Source: Alopecurus myosuroides | Lineage: Eukaryota; Streptophyta; Magnoliopsida; Poales; Poaceae | Assembly: GCA_028641055.1 (NCBI GenBank) | Contig: CM054061.1 | Location: 30,305,523 to 30,369,522, forward strand | DNA: 64,000 bases | Direction: 5' to 3' | Part shown: piece after piece, positions 10,577 to 21,589 of the stretch | How positions within the stretch are numbered: position 1 is the first letter of the stretch | How the letters are laid out: each line of letters starts with the position of its first letter | Translations under genes and position numbers: made by a program | The notes under the pieces: model-generated | Told to the model about the DNA's origin: nothing | Database searches by the model: none | Seen by the model: the letters and a program-made list of their open reading frames with translations, nothing else

Positions 10577-13265
10577 CGACGACAGCCGGGTTCCATTAAC
10601 CGAAACGGAGAACAGAACAAGGTCTTTTTACAAAACCCCAAAAGAAAAAACCGAAAAAGAAGAAACAAGACTGGCCTGGGCAAGAGCAAAAAAGGAAACA
10701 GGTCATGTCCCCCCTCCAAGGAAGGGAGAAGACGACCCCCTTTAAAGCACTCAGGAAACCCAGCCACACAGGCAAGTATCAGGTAAATAACGGGGCGGGA
10801 CAGAAGGCCCGAGGGAAGTATTAGCGCAAAACATCTAAGCTGCACGCAGCCAGCAACGGAACAGTACTGAAAACCTTAGGGGAGTTTAAAAAGAACGACA
10901 CGAACTAAAGCGATCATCAACCAACAACGTCAACTTCTTCATCTGAGGTGGCGTCAGCTTCGATCAATCTGTCTCCCTGCGCTTGATTGCGGGCATGCTG
11001 TGCCAAAACAGCGTCCTGGATCATCCTGGCTCCTGCCTCCAGCTGGCTCCTATCTCCTTCTGCAGTTTGAAGACCTGCCCAGTAACGAAGAAAAGCACAA
11101 AAGTAACAGATCAGCTCAACAGGGGCTGAAATGAACTTCTTATTAAAGCATGCATTGTTCCTAGTTTTCCAGATTGCCCAGCATAAGGCAGCAATCCCAA
11201 CAACATGCAAATTCAAACGTGCTGGAAAGAAAGATGAAATCCACCAAAAGTATTGTGTGAAGTTAACAGGCCTATTGAAAGCACCCAAAACCGAACAAAT
11301 AACACTCCACATGTAAGAAGCAACAGGGCAACAAAAGAAAAGATGATGAATTGTTTCAAGATTATAGCAAAAGCTGCAAGAGAAATCTCCTTTCCAGTTT
11401 CTTTTTTTCATATTATCTTTGGTAGCAATAGAGTTATGCCAAATTAGCCACAGCCAAACTTTGATCTTCAAAGGGATCTTGGCTTTCCACAAATGGGAAA
11501 AAGATCTGTCCACATTAGAGGAAGACATCTTTTTATACATCGATTTGACAGTAAACTTTCCAGACTTGGTGAGTTTCCATTTGGGTTTATCAGGCCTTCC
11601 CCCAGGGCCACAGTCATAAGCAAACTGCGCAGAACAGACGCCTGCTGCTGCATCTGTACATCCATCCACCTCCTAAAGTCCATCTGCCAGTTTCTGTCAG
11701 CCATCTCTCGAACAGTACACACCTGCAGTGTACACACCTGAAACAACTCTGGAAATCTGTCACAGAACGGTGTTGGGCCGCACCATTGATCGTGCCAGAA
11801 ATCTGTCTCATTCCCCCCCAACAACCATCATTGATCTACATTGCAAATACCAATGCTTAACTTTTAACAGATCCTTCCACACAGGGGAATCCTGTTGTCT
11901 CATCTTAACTCTCCAAATATCATGTGTAATCCCATACTTGTTTTTTACCAAAGTTTGCCACAGCCCTTCCTCCATTTCCAGTCTCCACCACCACTTGCAC
12001 AGGAGACTAATGTTGAACAGTCACAAATCTTTGATACCTAAACCTCCTTTTTCTTTGGGTTTATTATTAAGTTCCATCTAACAAGATGATATTTCCTTTT
12101 GGTGCTAGCCCCCTGCCAAAAGAATCTCCTGATTATCTTGGTCATCTGCTCCAAGCAAGTGGCAGGTAGCATATACATAGACATGTGGTAAATGGGAATA
12201 CTGCTAAGTGATGACTGGATCAGAATCAGTCTACCACCAATAGAGGAGTTGTTGCCAACCCAACCTTCCAATCTTCTGCTCAGTTTCTCCACCAGAGGTT
12301 TTAGATCAGCTACCAATAACCTGGAGCCACAAACAGGGACTCCAAGATATTTCATAGGCCAATGTCCAATTTGACAGTTTAACATATCAGAATAGAAGAT
12401 GCTTTTGTTTGAGTCTTCCAAAACCATGAACAGTTCACTTTTCATGAAGTTGATCTTGAGACCAGACATAGCCTCAAACAAGTAAAGAATCATCTTGAGC
12501 TGCCTGACTTGATCAATATCATCCTGAACCATCAGCAGTGTATCATCAGCATACTGGAAAATAGCAACTCCACACTCAACCAAGTGAGGTACCAGTCCAC
12601 AGATCAACCCCCCACTCTGAGCCTGTTGAGTAAGTTTGGCCAGTCCTTCAGCAGCAAGATTGAACAGAAAAGGGGAAAAGGGATCTCCCTGTCTAAGCCC
12701 TCTGTGACTTCCAAAGTCCTTACCCCTAGTATTATTGATTTTAACACACAAAGTCCCATCCTTGATGATCTCTTCAATCAATCTTCTCCAGAGTGTGCTA
12801 AAACCTTTTAAGGAAATACAATGCATCAGGTAAGCCCAGTCCACTTTATCATAGGCTTTTTCAAAATCAATTTTAAAGACCACCCCCTGTTGTTTTTTCC
12901 TTTTAGCCTCATGCAAGATTTCATGAAGAGACATGATGCCATCCATGATGTTCCTCCCCTTGATAAATGCACTCTGACATTTTGATATTAGCTTGTCCAT
13001 GTAAGGTTCGACTCTGAGGGTGGCTACCTTAGTAATGATTTTGTACATGACCTGTAACAAGCATATAGGTCTGTATTTCTGAAGGCAGTCAACATCAGGT
13101 GTCTTCTGCAACAAAATGATCATGCCAAAGTTCAATCTGTAAAGCCCAAGCTTGCCCACATACCAATCATTGAATAACTGTACAATATCATATTTAACAA
13201 TGTCCCATGAGACCTGAAAGAACTCAATAGGAATCCCATCAGGTCCAGGAGCTTTATTCCTCGGC
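10532..13265 (-). mobile_element. L1-type LINE, 5'-truncated, antisense
   Basis: Minus-strand non-LTR retrotransposon. The T run at about 10531-10570 is its poly-A tail. Identical 16-bp direct repeats (AATGTTTAGAAGATCT at 10516-10531 and 13266-13281) flank it, the hallmark of target-primed reverse transcription. The 5' end is cut off inside the reverse transcriptase domain, so ORF1 and the endonuclease are absent. The 3' UTR covers about 10571-10916. It is inserted in the 3' flank of the intact DUF1668 gene, in opposite orientation. Confidence 0.92.
10917..13265 (-). pseudogene. LINE ORF2 remnant: reverse transcriptase and C-terminal zinc-binding domain
   Basis: Minus-strand coding starts within RT block 1 (NKAPGPDGIP, near 13240). 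It continues through FKIDFEKAYDKVDW, LRQGDPFSPFLF and the catalytic FQYADD (YADD at 12542-12553) to the thumb region. A frameshift near 12040-12050, in an A-rich stretch, ends the first frame. Further pieces at 11468-11824 and 10917-11669 hold the connecting region and a zf-RVT-like domain (WKAKIPLKIKVWLW, then CSFC...HHLFFCC). RT active-site residues are intact, but the 5' truncation and frameshifts make it inactive. Confidence 0.88.
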
Positions 13266-13281
13266 AATGTTTAGAAGATCT

Positions 13282-13692
13282 GTTCATTGATACTTCAGAA
13301 AACCTTTTATATAAGGATTTGATAGTGGACTATACAGTTTTGTTAAATGTACAGACACGCTGGTCCTCAAAGATGATGTTTTTCATTCTCAACATTTGAT
13401 TTGTAATTCATCAAACCTCATTATAAATTTAGTTTCCATCTCGCAAGGCCGGTTAAGCAAGAGTGATATCATGATCTAAAACATATCTCATAGAGCTGAA
13501 CTAAAATAGTTTTTAAAGGCCGCGAAGCATACAAGTGTCATCCGAGAAACTTGTTTCATGGCCAACACCAAGTTTCCTCTACCTACCACGAAGACACAAG
13601 TCACTAACTGACCCAATAAGCCAAATCATTTTGTTTGTGATTCAACAAAGAAACTATTATTTTGTACATACTTTGTCTTTAACCAGCCTCTG
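13282..13692. other. Intergenic DNA between the LINE and the Copia complex
   Basis: AT-rich, no gene and no recognised repeat. It is the old 3' flank of the DUF1668 gene: joined to 10364-10515 it gives the pre-LINE sequence, and joined to 40372 onward it gives the pre-Copia sequence. Confidence 0.5.
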
Positions 13693-13697
13693 CCACA

Positions 13698-14638
13698 TGT
13701 TGGAATTTATGGGCTGCAGTGTGGCCCAACTAAGCCCAATAAATTCTGAAATTGTCATGGCCCATTCATGAATAATGAGTGGAGTGAGTGGGACTAAAGT
13801 TTAGTCACATACTGCTAGTTTGGAGAGAATGGAACCACCTTATAAGGTGAGCCATTCTAGCTCATGTATGAGTTGGCAAGGCAAGAGGAGAGGTGTGCCA
13901 CACGCGCGCTACTCCTCCGCCGCCCGCCTCGTCACGTCACGACGCGCCGCGGGTTGCGGGAATGAGCCAAGCCGAGAGCGTTTATTTTGTCGATTGGGAA
14001 AAACTTAATGAGTCATTAACTTGGTAATTAGCGGACGCGTTAATTCCTAAACTGTTTCCGTTTCCTTTCTGGATCGTGAAACCGAACCGACTCAGACGTG
14101 GAGTTACGTCCACGTCTCTCCCAGCCGCATATAAATACGCGCATACGGTAAACCCTAGGATACCACTTCGTCCTATGGTTTCGCACCGTTCCAAAGCACT
14201 GCGCCGCCAATCAAGTCTTCTCCATCCCTCCTTCCGGCGTGCACCACTAGTGGGGACAGCAGGCCTCCGGAACCCCGCCTCTTGTGATCCTGTACGGAGA
14301 GGGGCGATCAGGTTTTTGGGGAGCGGACTCGCGCGACTGCTGACGGCGACTACTTCCCCAACGACGACTTCTTCCCCGACCTCGGCAACCTCTTCATCGA
14401 CGACATGGGCGACAACATGGACAACAACAACGGTGGTGCCGCTACCGCTGCATCGTACGTATCTCTATTCCATCTGTATGAGATATTACTAGAATTCCTA
14501 TGTCTAGTTCTTGCCGTAGATCGGATCTGTTCTTCCATTGTGCTAGATATTTGCATGCTTAGTATAATTGCTACTGTCATGATTTACTTAATGCTATTTC
14601 GGATTAAATCATATGCTAAATTGCTTATATATTCAACA
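13698..14638 (+). repeat. Copia LTR 1 (941 bp)
   Basis: Ends TGTTG...CAACA. It contains a TATA box (TATAAATA, 14130-14137), a GC-rich leader and an ATG at 14405 that opens the gag frame inside the LTR. Left-flanked by CCACA. Confidence 0.93.
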
Positions 14639-17600
14639 ATCCAAAAACCTGAATATAGGCAATTTCTTGCACATGCACCGTCTGTCATTGCGGCGACAAG
14701 GCCAATCCCTTTCAAGTGTGTGGACTATAAGAGGTGGCGCACGAGAGCAGTGCTATGGTTTCAAACCTTGCGCTGCTATACGGCCACCAAGGGTAAGCCT
14801 GAGGGCGATCTCAATCCAGCACAGCTGGAGGCCTTTGAGAATATGGACACTATGTTTAAAAGTGCCCTCCTCGGTATTATTGATGATTCCATTGTGGATC
14901 CGTATATGTCGTTTGATAATGGCAAGGATATGTGGGCTGCACTCGAGGCCAAATTTGCGGCCTCGGATGCTGGCAGCGAGCTGTATGTCATGGAGCAATT
15001 CTATGACTACAGGATGACTGATGAGCGCTCTGTTGTTCAACAGGCTCATGAGATACAGTCGCTCGCTAAAGAACTTGAGCATTTTAAGTGTATGTTACCG
15101 GACAAGTTTGTGGCCGGAGGCATTATTGTCAAGCTTCCATCTTCATGGAGCACCTTTGCTACTTCTCTGAAACACAAGAGACAGGACTTTTCCGTTACGG
15201 ACCTCATCGGATCTCTTGATGTGGAAGAGAAGGCGAGAGCAAAGGATACACGTGCTCGGGTTGCTGAGGTAGGTTCTTCTGCCCATGTGGTACAGAAGAA
15301 ACACTACCAGCCCAACAAGCCTAAATACAACAAGAAGAAATCCGAGGGTAAAGGCAAACCCGATGGCAGGTTCAAGCCATCGCACTCTACCAACTTCAAG
15401 AAGAGGAAGGGGTCATGTCATGTTCGCGGTGAACTGACCCATTGGGCTCCAAAATGCCCTAAGCGATATGAGTTGCAGCAGCAAGAGAACAGCGGCAAGA
15501 CCGCTAACATTGTCATTGGTGACACTGAGATGAAGGATACTGGGTACAGTACAGTTCCTACTATTCTTTCAGTTTGTCATTCACCTGAATGGTTAATTGA
15601 CACAGGTGCCAATGTACACGTTTGTGCTGATGCTGCCATGTTCTCTTCTTATCAGGTCACATGGACTTCCCCCATGCTGATGGGGAACGGGTCACATGCT
15701 ACTGTTCGTGGTGTTGGTACGGTCGATCTGAAGTTTACTTCGGGGAAGGTCGTGCGACTGAAGAACGTTCATCATGTGCCCTCCATCAATAAAAATCTCG
15801 TCAGCGGCTCACGTTTATGTCGAGATGGTTTTAAGTTGGTTTTCGAGTCCAATAAAGTTGTAATTTCCAAGTATGGACAATTTATTGGTAAAGGCTATGA
15901 GTGCGGAGTCTTGTTCCGCTTATCCTTGTCAGATATATGCACCAAACTTATTAATAATGTTTGTCACGATAATGATTGTGATGTTTGGCATTCACGACTT
16001 TGTCATATTAATTTTGGTAGCATGACGCGGTTAGAGAATACGAGTTTAATTCCGAAATTCAATACGATTAAAGGTTCCAAATTTTAAGTGTGTGTTCAAG
16101 CTAAGCAACCTCGCAAGTCTCACAAGACTGCGGTGGCGAGAGACTTGGCACCACTAGAACTTATACATTCTGATCTTTGTTAGATGAATGGCGTATTGAC
16201 AAAAGGTGGAAAGAAATATTTCATGACACTTATTGATGACTCCACTAGATATTGTTATGTGTATCTTCTGAAATCTAAAGATGAAGCTTTAACTTATTTC
16301 AAGAATTATAAGACCGAAGCTGAGAACCAACTTGATCGTAAAATTAAACGGCTTAGGTCTGATCGTGGTGGAGAGTATTTTTCCAACGAGTTTAATTCTT
16401 TTTGTGCTGAACACGGTATTATTCATGAGAGGACGCCTCCCTACTCACCTCAGTCAAATGGGGTGGCTGAAGGAAAGAACCGAACGTTGTCTGATTTGGT
16501 TAACGCCATGTTAGAAACTTCGGGTCTCTCCAAGGCATGGTGGGGGAGGCACTAATGACTGCGTGTCATGTCCTAAACCGAGTTCCCACAAAGAATAAAA
16601 CCATTACTCCATTTGAGGAATGGGAAAGGAAAAGGTTGAAACTCTCCTACCTACGTACTTGGGTTTGTTTGGCGAAAGTCAATATACCAATTCCCAAGAA
16701 GCGCAAGCTTGGACCAAAGACTGTTGATTGTGTTCTTTTAGGCAATGCTTTTAATAGTATTGGTTATAGATTCTTGATAGTAAAATCTGAGGTATCCGAC
16801 ATGCATGTTGGTACGATTATGGAGTCGAATGATGCGACTTTCTTTGAGAACATATTTCCTATGAAGGATATGTCTAGCTCATCAAATCAGGAGAAACCTG
16901 TTTCGTCTAGTCAGGAATTAGCTGAGATTCCTGAATCCACCATTCCGATAGAACACGTTGAGAAACCCGAGGAGGATGACAATGAAGTTCCTGTAAGGAG
17001 CAAGAGACAGAGGACTGCAAAGTCCTTTGGTAATGATTTCATTGTGTACCTCGTGGATGACACACCCAGGACTATTTCAGAAGCCTATGCGTCTCTTGAT
17101 GCTGACTACTGGAAGGAGGTTGTTCGTTGCGAGATGGATTCCATCTTGGCTAACGGAACCTGGGAAATCACTGATCGTCCTTATGGGTGTAAACCTGTAG
17201 GATGTAAGTGGATGTTCAAGAAAAAGGTTAGGCCTGATGGTACAATTGAAAAGTACAAGGCAAGGCTTGTGGCCAAGGGTTATACCCAAAAAGAAGGTGA
17301 AGACTTCTTTGATACTTACTCACCTGTGGCTAGACTGACCACTATTCGTGTGCTACTCTCACTGGCTGCCTCGCACGGTCTTCTCGTTCATCAAATGGAC
17401 GTTAAGACGGCTTTCCTTAATGGAGAGTTGGACGAGGAAATTTATATGGAGCAGCCAGATGGTTTTGTAGTACCCGGTCAAGAAGGCAAGGTGTGCAAGT
17501 TATTGAAGTCATTATACGGCCTCAAGCAAGCACCTAAGCAATGGCATGAAAAGGTCGAAAGGACTTTGACTGCTGAAGGCTTTGTTGTAAATGAAGCTGA

Positions 17601-18609
17601 TAAATGTGTGTACTATCGCCATGGTGGGGGCGAGGGAGTTATTCTATGTCTATACGTTGATGACATATTGATCTTTGGGACCAATCTTGATTTAATCAAG
17701 GAAGTTAAGGATTTCTTATCTCGCTGTTTTGAGATGAAGGATCTAGGAGTAGCTGATGTTATATTGAACATCAAGCTATTGAGAGATGATAATGGTGGGA
17801 TCACACTGCTTCAATCTCACTATGTGGAAAAGGTCTTGAGTCGCTTCGGGTATAGTGACTTCAAGCCTTCTTCAACTCCATATGATGCTAGTGTGTTGGT
17901 TCGAAAGAATCAACGGATTGCTAGAGATCAACTGAGATATTCTCAGATTATAGGCTCGCTTATGTATTTGGCGAGTGCCACGAGGCCTGACATCTCTTTT
18001 GCTGTGAGCAAATTGAGCCGGTTTGTTTCCAATCCAGGAGATGATCATTGGCGTGCGCTTGAGAGAGTTATGCGCTATTTAAAAGGCACTGCGAGCTATG
18101 GAATTCACTATACCGGAAACCCGAGGGTTCTGGAAGGATATAGTGATTCTAATTGGATATCTGATGCTGATGAGCTTAAGGCCACTAGTGGTTATGTTTT
18201 TACACTTGGTGGTGGCGCTGTTTCCTGGAAGTCTTGCAAGCAGACCATCTTAACGAGGTCCACTATGGAAGCAGAACTCGCAGCATTAGACACAGCCACT
18301 GTTGAAGCAAAGTGGCTTCGTGAGCTCTTGATGAACTTGCCTATGGTTGAAAAACCAATACCCGCAATCCTAATGAACTGTGATAATCAAACTGTGATCA
18401 TCAAAGTGAACAGTTCTAAGGATAATGCAAAGTCATCAAGACATGTGAAGAGGAGATTGAAATCTGTCAGAAAATTGAAGAACTCTGGAGTTATTGCGTT
18501 GGATTATATCCAAACATCTATGAACTTGGTAGATCCCTTCACAAAGGGTTTATCACGGAATGTGATAGATAATGCATCGAGGGAGATGGGTTTGAGACCC
18601 ACGTTATGA
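14405..18609 (+). pseudogene. Copia gag-pol, internal unit 1 (broken)
   Basis: The frame opens at ATG 14405 within the LTR and runs into the internal region; a putative 204-bp intron (14455-14658) would join ...AATAAS to QFLAHAPSVIA. Order: gag with FVAGGIIVKLPSSW; a zinc knuckle damaged to CHVRGE (the second unit has CHVCGE); protease WLIDTGANVHV (about 15590); integrase zinc domain and core (to about 16555); RT with YVDD at 17653-17664; RNase H with TMEAELAAL; end at 18609. Breaks: TAA 16085-16087 in the integrase zinc-binding region, TAG 16181-16183, and a one-base loss in a G run near 16545. RT and RNase H after 16545 are one long open frame. Confidence 0.9.
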
Positions 18610-19165
18610 GTTGCCCACAGTGGTAACCCACTCTATGTGATCGGAGATCCCGTGAATTAGAAGTGGGAGACAAGCTGTTGGTCGGCTGAGAGGAGAGTAT
18701 CCTTATACTTTATTCCACTCCATGAAGATGCAATACTCTCCTGATCTGTATGGTAGGTTGACATTTGTCTTAATGTGTTCCAAGTGGCTTATTTATATAA
18801 GCAGAGATGTGTCCTACAGAACATCTCCTGAGTAACTCAACTATATGAGTCTGACTGTTAAACGTCGCAGTCTATGAGAATCGGGTGCTCTCTAATAAAC
18901 TCATGAAAGGCCTTCGGAGTATGACGCATACGCTCCAAACCGCGGGGAAGCCTTGCGGCAACCTAGTATCGGTTCACATGTTGTGTGAAACTGGTATCAC
19001 AGCAAACTTGTAGTTCAAGGCGTAGTCCACTATTCAAGTTGTGAACCAGTGTAGCATGATGTTCTAAGTGGAAGTTCAACTTAACAGTCTCCACAAAACA
19101 CCGGTATATAAACATTGTTTTCGAACAGAGTTTATGAAATGTGCTAATGACACTTTGTGGGGGAT
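18610..19165 (+). other. Copia 3' untranslated segment and polypurine tract, unit 1
   Basis: About 550 bp of non-coding sequence between the pol stop and LTR 2. It is repeated at 38845-39399. It ends in the polypurine tract TGTGGGGGAT immediately before LTR 2, the plus-strand primer site in LTR retrotransposons. No extra frame is conserved between the two copies. Confidence 0.75.
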
Positions 19166-20122
19166 TGTTGGAATTTATGGGCTGCAGTGTGGCCCAACTA
19201 AGCCCAATAAATTCTGGAATTGTCATGGCCCATTCATGAATAATGAGTGGAGTGAGTGGGACTAAAGTTTAGTCCCATACTGCTAGTTTGGAGAGAATGG
19301 AACCACCTTATAAGGTGAGCCGTTCTAGCTCATGTATGAGTTGGCAAGGCAAGAGGAGAGGTGTGCCACACGCGCGCTGCTCCTCCGCCGCCCGCCTCGC
19401 GACGCCTCGTCTCGCCTCGTCACGACGCGCCGCGGGTTGCGGGAATGAGCCGAGCCGAGAGCGTTTATTTTGTCGAGTGGGAAAAACTTAATGAGTCATT
19501 AACTTGGTAATTAGCGGACGCGTTAATTCCTAAATTTTTTCCGTTTCCTTTCTGGATCGTGAAACCGAACCGACTCAGACGTGGAGTTACGTCCACGTCT
19601 CTCCCAGCCGCATATAAATACGCGCATACGGTAAACCCTAGGATACCACTTCGTCTTATGGTTTCGCACCGTTCCAAAGCACTGCGCCGCCAATCAAGTC
19701 TTCTCCATCCCTCCTTCCGGCGTGCACCGCTAGTGGGGACAGCAGGCCTCCGGAACCCTGCCTCTTGTGATCCTGTACGGGAGAGGGGCGATCAGGTTTT
19801 TGGGGAGCGCACTCGCGCGACTGCTGATGGCGACTACTTCCCCAACGACGACTTCTTCCCCGACCTCGGCAACCTCTTCATCGACGACATGGGCGACAAC
19901 ATGGACAACAACAACGGTGGTGCCGCTACCGCTGCATCGTACGTATCTCTATTCCATCTGTATGAGATATTACTAGAATTCCTATGTCTAGTTCTTGCCG
20001 TAGATCGGATCTGTTCTTCCATTGTGCTAGATATTTGCATGCTTAGTATAATTGCTACTGTCATGATTTACTTAATGCTATTTCGGATTAAATCATATGC
20101 TAAATTGCTTATATATTCAACA
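19166..20122 (+). repeat. Copia LTR 2 (957 bp), shared middle LTR
   Basis: The same ends as LTR 1, with a slightly longer CGCCTCG-type stretch near 19390-19425. TATA box TATAAATA at 19613-19620; in-LTR gag ATG at 19889. No target duplication flanks it; it directly joins unit 1 to unit 2, as expected for a tandem recombinant. Confidence 0.92.
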
Positions 20123-21249
20123 ATCCAAAAACCTGAATATAGGCAATTTCTTGCATCTGCACCGTCTGTCATTGCGGTGTAACATCCCAAGTATGAAAAA
20201 CAACCTTTAGAATGTTTGCTCTTTGTTATTTTCTGTTTTGCATCATGGCATCTTAAGTTTTGCATTTGTTTTCCCTTGTTTTTCTATTTGAATTTTCAAA
20301 TCAAATTTCAAATCTTTGTTCATACTTGTTCTGTTACAATTTTCAAATAAAAATATTCAAATAAAAACATCTATTTGTTTCCATTAAAATAGAAATCTCA
20401 AACTATTAACTTGTTCTTTTAATAATTCACTTAATTCAAATTTCATTCAAAATTCAATTAAATTTCCAAACAGCAACCTTTTTGAAATTTATGAAAATTA
20501 CAAAACACTCCAATCATTTGTTTCAAATTAACTTGAAATTAAAAACTTTGAATTGCTTAAGTTTCAATAATTTAATTATATCAACATTTCACTCAAATTC
20601 AATTAAAATACAAACAGCAACTAATTTTCAAATTTTGAAAAAACAATAGTTTCCAAATTGGTGCTTTTGTAAATGACAACTTATAAAAAATTAGCACAAA
20701 AATTTAAACCCCTAAGAAATCTCCCTTTCTCTTTCCTTTTTCCTATCTATTCTTTTCAGCAAAAAAAAGAAAGAAGAAACAAAAAAAAAACGTAGAGGGC
20801 AGAGGCCCAGGCGCAGGCCACCTCCCCCCAGGCCCAGCCCACGGCCACTTACCTGTTCGCCCCTCTCCTCTGTATGGCAGCTCATCGGAGCTGCCCACGT
20901 CGGCGTACAGAGGAGGGAACGGCCACGTCGCCTCCCCCTCCTCCATATAACCCTAGCCCGAGCTCCTCCCCTAGCCCTAGTCCTCCCTCCTCCTTCTCCC
21001 TCGCGCCGCCGTCGCCATTTTCTTTTCCCCTCTGCTCTCTCTCTCTGTCACTGCACTATCTGAACCTCCCCGCACCACCACCGTCTGAACCTCCGGTGAT
21101 CGCCGCCGTTACGATACACCTCCTCGCTGGCTAGCCACGGGAACGAAGCCCCCGTACTGCCACCGTCCACCTCGACTACTCCGTGATGGCTGGGAGCTCC
21201 CGGAACGCCGCCGCCGTCCACCTCACCGTTGCCACCGTCCACTGTCCTC

Positions 21250-21462
21250 CACCCCAAGCCTCTGCTTCATCATCAACAGTGGTGAGCACCACGCCCTCCA
21301 CCCTCCTCTCTCTCTGCACGCGCACGAACGCCACGGACACGCACGCATCCACGGCGAGCACGCAGCAGCAACGCGGCAGTCGCCGCCGGCGGCCGCCCTC
21401 CGCTATCGAAATTCAGTTATCTGAATTTCGCTCAGATTCAGTTAACCACCGAACTGAACCTA
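21250..21462 (+). repeat. Divergent island in the 5' LTR
   Basis: This part aligns poorly with its counterpart at about 31628-31842, although sequence on both sides is nearly the same in the two LTRs. It contains a perfect 9-bp hairpin, GAAATTCAG-TTAT-CTGAATTTC (21408-21429). The partner island has a different 8-bp hairpin at the equivalent place. Confidence 0.75.
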
Positions 21463-21503
21463 AAACCCCCCAATCCCCCCTTACCTGACAAGAATCCGCA
21501 GCA

Positions 21504-21589
21504 CAATGCAGTGGCAGCGCGCTGCGCTCTCGCTCACGGGGTCGAGGGTTCGATCCCTGCCCCTTGCGGAATAAACCACCCAATTTTTT
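21504..21589 (+). promoter_or_regulatory. tRNA/SINE-like Pol III promoter boxes within the LTR
   Basis: A GGTTCGATCCC B-box (21547-21557) lies about 30 bp after an A-box-like CAATGCAGTGG (21504-21514) and is followed by a T6 run (21584-21589) that would stop RNA polymerase III. This is the layout of a tRNA-derived SINE head. The same arrangement is in the 3' LTR. It may be a fossil SINE captured by the LTR; no complete cloverleaf could be folded by eye. Confidence 0.5.

Noticed and set aside
20874..21361. Small proline- and serine-rich frames in the Gypsy LTR (also near 31256)
   Set aside because: Low-complexity GC-rich sequence; the frames are not conserved between the two LTRs across the divergent island.
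21504..21589. A functional tRNA gene in the LTR
   Set aside because: Only the internal promoter boxes are convincing; no acceptor stem or full cloverleaf can be folded, so it is listed as a Pol III-like promoter only.
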